From an uncultured Roseburia sp. (lineage in GTDB: Bacteria; Bacillota; Clostridia; Lachnospirales; Lachnospiraceae), in contig CAKRCJ010000068.1 in the NCBI GenBank assembly GCA_934307185.1, positions 1-9,455 of the forward strand: a stretch of 9,455 nt of DNA, written 5' to 3'. Both the position numbers and the translations under genes were made by a program. Below, piece by piece: positions 5,398 through 9,455 of the stretch; position 1 is the first letter of the stretch, and every line of letters starts with the position of its first letter. The notes under the pieces were generated by a model that was not told the origin of the DNA, made no database searches, and was given only the letters and a program-made list of their open reading frames with translations.

Positions 5398-6144
5398 GCC
5401 GGGTAGCAGCCCCCATAAGTGGGGGAAGCGCTGATAACTCACTTTTGAGTTGTCTGATAAAAGGACATCCGGCAGCAGTTTAATAATATTGACTTGGTTG
5501 CGTTTCGTATGTTTTCCGGATGAAGATACCAAATCAATATTGATGTGGTTGCACCGGTGCAACTCTGACCTGCATCTTTAAGGTCAACTTTATTGACTTT
5601 AGATGAATACCGTCGGGAAGGTGCCGAAATTTGAGCGGCTTCGTATTATCGATTACTCAATTTTGAGTAAAAGCCCGAGCCAATTTTGGCTTTGGCTATT
5701 CGTGAAATTCACGTTTTATTCTACGGAATTCTCTGATTGAAAAAACCGAAATTTTCTATTTTGCGCTTTGCGTCCAGTAAATTTTACGGTTTGCATTGAA
5801 AAATCAAATTGAATTTTCTTAACGGCAGGACAAAATGTCTTTTCGTCAAAAGTGACGATAACTCAAAATGATGTATCGTAACCACGGACAAATTGACCGA
5901 GGACGCACCAATCTTGGACAGTCCAACCAATCCAGAATTGGCGTGGTTGACCGACAAGGGGAAGATTTCCCACGTTAACCGGCGCAATCTTGCACCCGTT
6001 GCCCCAGCGCAATTTTGCGCTCGTCTATTCTGCATAATCTGCATTTTAAAGTTGTTTTTCCCAACTTTAGACGAATACCGTCGAAAGTTCGACAGTGTTT
6101 TCGCTAAATTTTTAGCGGTTTGAGTTTTCTAAAATTTCAGAAAA
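5398..6144 (+). ncRNA. Candidate large structured noncoding RNA (about 750 nt)
   Basis: There is no credible reading frame in either strand, yet hairpins with 4-9 bp stems and 3-5 nt loops follow one another about every 40 bases. Examples: CCCCC/GGGGG (5410-5425), GATAACTCA/TGAGTTGTC (5433-5454), AATATTGACTTGGT with ACCAAATCAATATT (5485-5541), GTTGCACCGGTGCAAC (5548-5563), TTACTCAATTTTGAGTAA (5653-5670), AGCCAATTTTGGCT (5678-5691), CGTGAAATTCACG (5701-5713), CGTCAAAAGTGACG (5844-5857), TTGGACAGTCCAA (5914-5926), GGGAAGATTTCCC (5959-5971), AGCGCAATTTTGCGCT (6006-6021), CGCTAAATTTTTAGCG (6102-6117). Outer stems enclose groups of them: GCCGG/CCGGC (5398-5473) and AACCACG/CGTGGTT (5880-5948). G-U pairs in several stems favour the plus strand. 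A possible promoter is TTGTTA (5338-5343), 17 bases, TGTACT (5361-5366), which is weak. A repeated module with a compensatory base pair (5573-5615, 6021-6093) supports selected structure. Phage-associated giant RNAs (ROOL, GOLLD) are of similar size and setting, but I cannot assign a family. The alternative is a palindrome-rich DNA region such as a protein-binding or single-strand origin zone. Confidence 0.6.
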
Positions 6145-6157
6145 TCCGGTGGTGCTA

Positions 6158-6577
6158 TTATTTATTTTTATTAGGATTGTATTTCTCTTTGTTAATAGGT
6201 TTTAATCTTCGTATCATTAATTCTATTTGTCCAAGAAGTAATTCAGTATCTTCTTTTGGTATTGGTTCACCATCATAGGAGAGAGGACCGTCAGCGCCGT
6301 TCATTAATTTCTGTCTAATGTTTTCCATATCCTTTGCGATGTCTTTTTCATCTGTGTTTTTAATGTCGTGCGGTTCGTTATTTGCTTCTAACAGTTCATC
6401 CATAGAAATACTATAGTATTCGGCTATTTTTCTTAGAATAGATATATTTGGTTCTCTGTTTCCACGTTCATATAGTGAATACGCAGCAACGGTTATCCCT
6501 AAATATTCTGCGATTTCTTTTTGTGATATTCCTTTTGCAAGACGCAATTCTTTAAGTCTTTTTAAATGTTCACCCAT
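6158..6577 (-). CDS. XRE-family lysogeny repressor (CI-like)
   Basis: A 139-residue repressor. Residues 5-63 form a Cro/CI-type helix-turn-helix domain (ISQKEIAEYLGITVAAYSLY, then ERGNREPNISILRKIAEYY). The remainder is acidic then basic, ending in the KYNPNKNK-type tail often seen in Firmicute phage repressors. There is no LexA-like peptidase domain and no metallopeptidase partner gene next to it, so how it is inactivated is not visible. The frame opens earlier at a TTG, but GGAGG (6587-6583) five bases before ATG 6577 sets the start. It is divergent from the Cro-like gene, and two predicted operators overlap its own promoter, which implies autoregulation. Its stop lies 14 bases from the structured region, and no good terminator follows on minus, so its transcript may run antisense into that region. 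Confidence 0.9.
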   Translation of the reverse strand: MGEHLKRLKELRLAKGISQKEIAEYLGITVAAYSLYERGNREPNISILRKIAEYYSISMDELLEANNEPHDIKNTDEKDIAKDMENIRQKLMNGADGPLSYDGEPIPKEDTELLLGQIELMIRRLKPINKEKYNPNKNK

Positions 6578-6600
6578 AACAACCTCCAATTGATATTCCT

Positions 6601-6629
6601 ATTATACAATGTGTTGATAAAATAATCAA
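6601..6629 (-). promoter_or_regulatory. Repressor promoter
   Basis: On minus, TTGATT (6629-6624), a 17-base spacer and a perfect TATAAT (6606-6601). Operator sites at 6626-6640 and 6603-6617 cover its -35 and -10/spacer, so bound repressor or Cro would shut it off. Confidence 0.8.
6603..6617. promoter_or_regulatory. Operator site 3 (half-site plus degenerate half)
   Basis: A complete TGTTGA half-site (6612-6617) and a partial ACA half (6606-6608) separated by three bases, the same layout as TCAACA-nnn-TGTTGA. It overlaps the repressor -10 and is centred 23 bases from operator 2. Confidence 0.5.
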
Positions 6630-6640
6630 CAAAATGTTAA
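6626..6640. promoter_or_regulatory. Operator site 2
   Basis: TCAACA-AAA-TGTTAA, one mismatch from the perfect operator at 6688. It overlaps the -35 of the repressor promoter and lies just upstream of the Cro-side promoter. Confidence 0.7.
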
Positions 6641-6649
6641 AAAAAGACA

Positions 6650-6678
6650 TTGACATTTAACGAAATGTAGAATATACT
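6650..6678 (+). promoter_or_regulatory. Early (Cro-side) promoter
   Basis: Perfect TTGACA (6650-6655), a 17-base spacer and TATACT (6673-6678). The RNA start is expected near 6685, directly next to operator 1. This is the strongest promoter of the element in the window and should drive the whole rightward operon. Confidence 0.9.
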
Positions 6679-6687
6679 TATCATAAA

Positions 6688-6702
6688 TCAACAAAATGTT
6701 GA
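6688..6702. promoter_or_regulatory. Operator site 1
   Basis: A perfect dyad, TCAACA-AAA-TGTTGA, at about +3 to +18 of the early transcript, placed to block the early promoter when the repressor is bound. Confidence 0.8.
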
Positions 6703-6725
6703 ATTTTGGAGAGTGAGGTGAAAAA

Positions 6726-6920
6726 ATGAGAATTGACCGTATTAAATTGGTTACAGAGCTTACACGGCGCGATATGACGCAGGCAAAACTTGCAGAGATG
6801 GCAGGAGTAAGCCGGGCAACAGTCAACTACATTAAGGGCGGTAAAAGCTGCTCTGATGAGGTAGGAAAAAAGATTGCTGGAGCGTTAGGTGTTCCAGTAG
6901 AGAAACTTATTGAAAAGTAA
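6726..6920 (+). CDS. Cro-like XRE-family DNA-binding protein
   Basis: A 64-residue single-domain helix-turn-helix protein. The recognition unit is at about 17-38 (MTQAKLAEMAGVSRATVNYI), followed by a capping helix and the usual LGVPVEKLIEK ending of this class. AGGTG (6716-6720) lies five bases before ATG. As first gene after the early promoter and divergent from the repressor, it should act as Cro or antirepressor, binding the same TCAACA/TGTTGA sites to favour the lytic or excision programme. An activator role cannot be excluded. Confidence 0.88.
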   Translation: MRIDRIKLVTELTRRDMTQAKLAEMAGVSRATVNYIKGGKSCSDEVGKKIAGALGVPVEKLIEK

Positions 6921-6925
6921 AGAGC

Positions 6926-6953
6926 CTGGCGGCGATGTAGTAAGAGAGATAGG
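6926..6953 (+). repeat. 28-bp direct repeat, right copy
   Basis: This copy is identical to 5028-5055 except for one A/G difference. It lies between the Cro-like stop (6920) and the SD of the next small gene, so it is in the leader of that gene within the early transcript. Confidence 0.9.
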
Positions 6954-6966
6954 AAGGAAAAGGAGA

Positions 6967-7113
6967 ATGAGCAGGAAAGAACAGGCGGAAATAATTTTGC
7001 AGGAACTTAACAAAGTGTATTCAGTGCCAACCTACATGGAAAAATATGCGATTAATGGCATTGTTAACGGCTTGGAAGAAATTAAGAGAAAGGAAGGTAA
7101 ACATGGCAGATGA
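6967..7113 (+). CDS. Small hypothetical protein (48 aa)
   Basis: A short, charged, probably helical protein beginning MSRKEQAEIILQEL with a basic tail (KRKEGKHGR). I do not recognise a family. The frame is open further upstream through the 28-bp repeat, but only from a TTG without a good SD. AGGAAGG (6951-6957), nine bases before ATG 6967, fits a start here. It overlaps the next gene by 11 bases, which supports translation as part of the early operon. Confidence 0.65.
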   Translation: MSRKEQAEIILQELNKVYSVPTYMEKYAINGIVNGLEEIKRKEGKHGR

Positions 7114-7288
7114 TAAGAGCTTTTTAGGCGCAAATGATATTGCGGAAATCCTCGGATGTAGTGAGAGTTACGCATATAACATAATCCGGCAGCTCAACGC
7201 GGAGATGCAGGAGAATAATTACATCACAGTCCGGGGCAAGGTTAACGCAAAGTACTTTTACAAGAGAGTGGGGCTTGCGGATGACTAA
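7103..7288 (+). CDS. Small helix-turn-helix (excisionase-like) protein
   Basis: A 61-residue protein with a clear winged-helix start: FLGANDIAEILGCSESYAYN (7-26) as helix-turn-helix, then IIRQLNAEM and a beta-strand wing YITVRGKVNAKYF. This pattern is widespread in Firmicute phages and integrative elements as a small DNA-binding protein, often compared with Xis/MerR-type excisionases. It could bend DNA for the integrase or regulate early genes. AGGAAGG (7091-7097) sits five bases before ATG. It overlaps the gene before by 11 bases and the gene after by 8. Which of the two roles it has cannot be told from the sequence. Confidence 0.8.
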   Translation: MADDKSFLGANDIAEILGCSESYAYNIIRQLNAEMQENNYITVRGKVNAKYFYKRVGLADD

Positions 7289-7637
7289 AGAAGAATTTAA
7301 GGAAAGTATCAATCATGATACGGCGGTTACGTTCCAGTTCTGCAAGAGATTGTACGGCTATGGATATTATGACCGGGAGTACATCCAGAGCATTCTGGAC
7401 AAGTTTGACGAGATGGGGAGACCATTCGCAAAGTACATTTTCGGGTTGTACCTTAAGACAGAACTGAAGCTTGAAGCAGAAATGTACAAGGAAGCCGGGC
7501 AGGATATGCCGGAAGAGATTGATCGAAATTATGAAAGGATGTTAAAAGAATGCCGGAAACAGAACTTACAGAATATGAGCGACAGAGAGTTATTGATGAA
7601 ATTGAAAGAGGTGAGAGCGGCCCGGGGGTGGTATTAG
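7281..7637 (+). CDS. Hypothetical early-operon protein (118 aa)
   Basis: A 118-residue soluble protein with aromatic-rich central helices (LYGYGYYDREYIQSIL, 24-39; KYIFGLYLKTEL, 51-62) and a highly charged C-terminal helix (91-114). I do not recognise a family. ATG 7281 overlaps the previous stop by 8 bases with GGGG (7270-7273) seven bases before it. Its last 88 bases overlap the start of the RepA-like gene in another frame, an unusually long overlap. Placement directly before a replication ATPase suggests a role in early phage functions, but nothing in the sequence shows which. Confidence 0.75.
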   Translation: MTKEEFKESINHDTAVTFQFCKRLYGYGYYDREYIQSILDKFDEMGRPFAKYIFGLYLKTELKLEAEMYKEAGQDMPEEIDRNYERMLKECRKQNLQNMSDRELLMKLKEVRAARGWY

Positions 7638-8692
7638 ATAACGGAAAAATCCGGAATGTGCGGGAGCGTAAGAAAATTATATACAAGACTGCAAAAGAAC
7701 TTGTTGCGGAAGATTTACCACCGACTGAGTACATAGTGGATGTAATAATTGCAAAAGGTCTTGTTGTTCTTAGTGCAAAATCCAAAGTAGGCAAAAGCTG
7801 GCTTGCTTTGCAGCTTGCGCTTGCGGTAGCTAGTGGAAGTGATTTCTTAGGATTTAATACAGTGCAGGGTGATGTGTTGTATATAGATCTTGAGAATACG
7901 CCATCAATAACACAATCCAGATTAACTACTTTATTGAATGGATCAGAACCACCAGATAATCTTGTTATAGTCAATGACTATTCAACCATGAATGATACTT
8001 TCATGGCAGATATTACCGATTATCTGAACGAACATAAAAATGTGTCGCTTGTGATTGTGGATGTATTCCAGAAGATTAAGAAACCAAAAAAAGCTAATCA
8101 ATCAGATTATGAAGATATTTATGACAATTTTACACCGCTTAAAGAATTAGTTGAAAAGCAAAATATTTCTTTAATGCTCGTAATGCATAATAGAAAAATG
8201 ACAGATCCAACGGATCCGTTCAGTAATATTCTTGGCAGTACTGCAATTATGGGTGCAAGTGATGAGGTGCTCGTGATAAGTAAAAAAGAGAGAAAGGACG
8301 TAGACGCGACATTATCTATTACAGGTCGAACAGTCCGGGGTGGTGATTATGCTATAAGGTTCAATGAGCCATTGTGTAAATGGAAAATGCTGGGAGATGC
8401 CGAAGAAATAGCAGAGAGAAAAGCAAGGGAAGATTATAATAAAGTGCCAATCATTAAAGCGGTAAAGAGATTAGTTGAAACGAATGGCGGTTATTATTCT
8501 GGCACTATCAGTGAAATCATAAAGGCAAGCGAATATATGAAAGGTTGCAGAATTTACCAAAGTACTAGTAAGTGCGGAAGAGATTTAGCTAAATATAGTG
8601 CTAAACTTGAAAAATATGACGCTATAATTCATTCATCGAATGCTCATGGTAATGCATCTGGAACTCATGAGTTTAAGAAAGTTTTCCCTTAA
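7550..8692 (+). CDS. RepA-like AAA ATPase (AAA_25), replication protein
   Basis: A 380-residue RecA-fold ATPase of the type used as plasmid and phage replicative helicase or helicase loader. Walker A is at 75-83 (SAKSKVGKS; Lys82, Ser83); the usual first glycine of the loop is Ser75. GDVLYIDLEN (107-116) carries the conserved acidic residue, and Walker B is VSLVIVDVF (165-173, Asp171). LMLVMHNRK (208-216) has the sensor-like His213, and GSTAIMGASDEVLVI (229-243) is typical of RepA-like proteins. The C-terminal part (about 300-380) looks like a winged-helix region and may bind DNA or a partner. The ATG at 7550 has AAAGGA ten bases before it; no better in-frame start exists before the ATPase core, so the 88-base overlap with the preceding gene is accepted. 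It is the last gene before the GAATA array at 8701. Confidence 0.87.
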   Translation: MPETELTEYERQRVIDEIERGESGPGVVLDNGKIRNVRERKKIIYKTAKELVAEDLPPTEYIVDVIIAKGLVVLSAKSKVGKSWLALQLALAVASGSDFLGFNTVQGDVLYIDLENTPSITQSRLTTLLNGSEPPDNLVIVNDYSTMNDTFMADITDYLNEHKNVSLVIVDVFQKIKKPKKANQSDYEDIYDNFTPLKELVEKQNISLMLVMHNRKMTDPTDPFSNILGSTAIMGASDEVLVISKKERKDVDATLSITGRTVRGGDYAIRFNEPLCKWKMLGDAEEIAERKAREDYNKVPIIKAVKRLVETNGGYYSGTISEIIKASEYMKGCRIYQSTSKCGRDLAKYSAKLEKYDAIIHSSNAHGNASGTHEFKKVFP

Positions 8693-8700
8693 AGGAAAAA

Positions 8701-8758
8701 TAGTATTCTTAATATTCATAGTATTCAAATTTGAATATTTTGAATACTTTGAATAGTA
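8701..8758. repeat. Symmetric array of six GAATA half-sites at 9-bp spacing (iteron-like)
   Basis: TATTC starts at 8704, 8713 and 8722, and GAATA starts at 8733, 8742 and 8751: three sites in each orientation with exact 9-bp period, mirrored around 8729/8730. The centre, TATTCAAATTTGAATA (8722-8737), is a perfect palindrome. The 9-mer consensus is GAATAnTww. It is AT-rich and sits between the RepA-like gene and the next gene. It may be an origin with iterons, a regulator-binding array, or less likely a long RNA hairpin. Confidence 0.85.
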
Positions 8759-8787
8759 ATTTTCATAGGCACGGAAAGGAGAAAAAA

Positions 8788-9153
8788 ATGGACGAGAAAA
8801 AGAAAAACGCAATAAAAGAGGGAATTATTGAAGCTGTGAAAAAGGGAAATGAATTTTTCCCGGATATAGAGGAATTTTTAGAAAGCAAAGGGATTGATTA
8901 TACTGGCGGTATTGCAATGTGTTATACAGAGAATCCGCACATTATAATGTGGGCTGGTTGGAATATTGAAGGCAATGAAGCTTTGAGAGAAGTATTGAAA
9001 GAGGAAAATATAAGTATTGTGTATGGCGGTAATTATTTTTGTCTGGTGCATTTTATTATCGGTAAAGGGCTTTCACTACCAATAGCTAAAAGTATGAAAT
9101 ATCCATACAAGAGAGATCATTGGATGCCGTGTGCATTGAGGTTGACAGTATGA
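8788..9153 (+). CDS. Hypothetical early-operon protein (121 aa)
   Basis: A 121-residue soluble protein with a lysine-rich N-terminal helix (MDEKKKNAIKEGIIEAVKKG) followed by an alternating hydrophobic, likely alpha/beta part (MCYTENPHIIMWAGWN, 44-59; ISIVYGGNYFCLVHFIIGKG, 75-94). I do not recognise the family. The frame is open upstream from a TTG inside the GAATA array, but AGGAG (8777-8781), six bases before ATG 8788, gives the start. Its stop overlaps the next start by four bases (ATGA), so the two are translationally coupled. It lies behind the replication gene, in a zone where temperate phages often carry accessory genes. Confidence 0.75.
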   Translation: MDEKKKNAIKEGIIEAVKKGNEFFPDIEEFLESKGIDYTGGIAMCYTENPHIIMWAGWNIEGNEALREVLKEENISIVYGGNYFCLVHFIIGKGLSLPIAKSMKYPYKRDHWMPCALRLTV

Positions 9154-9353
9154 CAGAACCAGAACTTAAAAAGCTATTTGATCTCTACAACGACCTCTGG
9201 AAGATGACCAGAGAGCACCACGGAGCAAAGACTGCGGAAGAGTACACCGTATTGACGGACAGAGCAGCGGAGCTTGTAGAGAAGTACGGAGCAGAGACTA
9301 GGAGCATAATTCTTGATGCACTGGAATTGATTGAAAGGGGATTTAAAAAGTGA
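9150..9353 (+). CDS. Small hypothetical helical protein (67 aa)
   Basis: A 67-residue protein that is helical and highly charged (ELKKLFDLYNDLWKM, then RAAELVEKYG and ILDALELIERGFKK). No family recognised; size and composition fit small phage early proteins. It starts in the ATGA overlap with the previous gene, with GAGG eight bases upstream, and ends in a GTGA overlap with the next, so coupling on both sides supports it as a real gene. Confidence 0.7.
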   Translation: MTEPELKKLFDLYNDLWKMTREHHGAKTAEEYTVLTDRAAELVEKYGAETRSIILDALELIERGFKK

Positions 9354-9455
9354 GGGATGATGATTATATTTTAAAAGAACTTTCAAAGCTCACACTTGCA
9401 GAGATTGAAGCGGTAAAGAAAAAGTATAAAGCCATGTACCCGGATGACCGTAGGT
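9350..9455 (+). CDS. N-terminal part of a small unidentified protein (cut by window end)
   Basis: The frame starts with GTG at 9350 in a GTGA overlap with the preceding stop, with AAGGGG (9335-9340) nine bases before it, and stays open to the window end (35 codons). It begins MRDDDYILKELSKLTLAEIE and continues with a basic KKKYK segment. The nearby ATG at 9357 is in another frame that stops after four codons. No family can be given from this fragment. Confidence 0.6.
   Translation, partial: MRDDDYILKELSKLTLAEIEAVKKKYKAMYPDDRR

Larger units (their letters stand above)
3940..9455. mobile_element. Left part of an integrative element (prophage-like), right end outside window
   Basis: A boundary tyrosine integrase is followed by a repressor/Cro switch and an early operon with a RepA-like ATPase and small unknown proteins, the usual left-arm order of temperate phages and some integrative elements of Firmicutes. 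Host genes end at 3773. The exact left junction lies somewhere in 3774-3957 and cannot be set without the other end. No structural, conjugation or lysis genes are in the window, so phage, satellite and conjugative element remain open. Confidence 0.8.

Noticed and set aside
5784..6044. Open frame of 86 codons on minus inside the structured region
   Set aside because: No SD, odd residue composition and the same palindromes; treated as a chance frame.
5893..6123. Open frame of 76 codons on plus inside the structured region
   Set aside because: It starts at a TTG without an SD, has no recognisable domain and runs through a series of hairpins; RNA structure explains the sequence better.
5398..6144. 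CRISPR array
   Set aside because: The palindromes are all different and there are no regularly spaced identical repeats; no cas genes in the window.
5398..6144. Retron or diversity-generating element RNA
   Set aside because: No reverse transcriptase gene anywhere in the window.
8731..8787. Upstream extension of the 121-aa gene from a TTG inside the GAATA array
   Set aside because: There is no SD before the TTG, while ATG 8788 has a strong AGGAG; the extension would only translate the repeats.

Overview
The window looks like chromosome of an AT-rich low-GC Gram-positive bacterium of the class Clostridia, most likely a Lachnospiraceae-type gut organism (inference). The grounds are strong purine-rich ribosome binding sites, a YerC/YecD TrpR-like regulator, a DUF1836 protein and the style of the aminotransferases. 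It falls into two parts.

Positions 1 to about 3940 are host chromosome. They hold the last codons of an unknown gene with its terminator, a class I/II PLP aminotransferase (193-1389), hisC (1451-2512), a YerC-type regulator (2733-3032) with its own strong promoter and an operator-like palindrome in the leader, and a convergent DUF1836 gene (3162-3773, minus) with a near-consensus promoter.

From about 3940 to the right edge is the left end of an integrative element, probably a prophage or related integrated element. A tyrosine integrase (3955-5004, minus) lies at the boundary. A classic lysogeny switch sits at 6158-6920: an XRE repressor on minus, a Cro-like protein on plus, divergent promoters and three related operator sites. 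Rightward follows a tightly packed early operon: two small proteins, an unknown 118-aa protein, a RepA-like AAA ATPase (7550-8692), and three small unknown genes, the last cut by the window edge. Start and stop codons overlap at most junctions. The right end of the element is outside the window.

The unusual part is the 1.15 kb between integrase and repressor (5005-6157), where a conventional annotation would see almost nothing. (1) At 5081-5353 there is a compact type I toxin-antitoxin-like locus. It has a 28-aa hydrophobic peptide with a basic tail on minus, a strong SD, a converging promoter plus terminator giving a roughly 108-nt antisense RNA, and a 25-bp inverted repeat covering both -10 boxes and RNA 5' ends. 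(2) At 5398-6144 about 750 nt are packed with short hairpins and nested stems. They include a three-way junction and an internally repeated hairpin module in which one base pair has changed in a compensatory way (A-U to G-C). This suggests a large structured noncoding RNA read from the plus strand, possibly of the kind found in phages (ROOL or GOLLD type), though I cannot assign it to a family. Two further signals stand out: a 28-bp near-identical direct repeat (5028-5055 and 6926-6953) bracketing the whole regulatory region, and a symmetric array of six 9-bp-spaced GAATA half-sites (8701-8758) just after the RepA-like gene, a candidate replication origin or operator.
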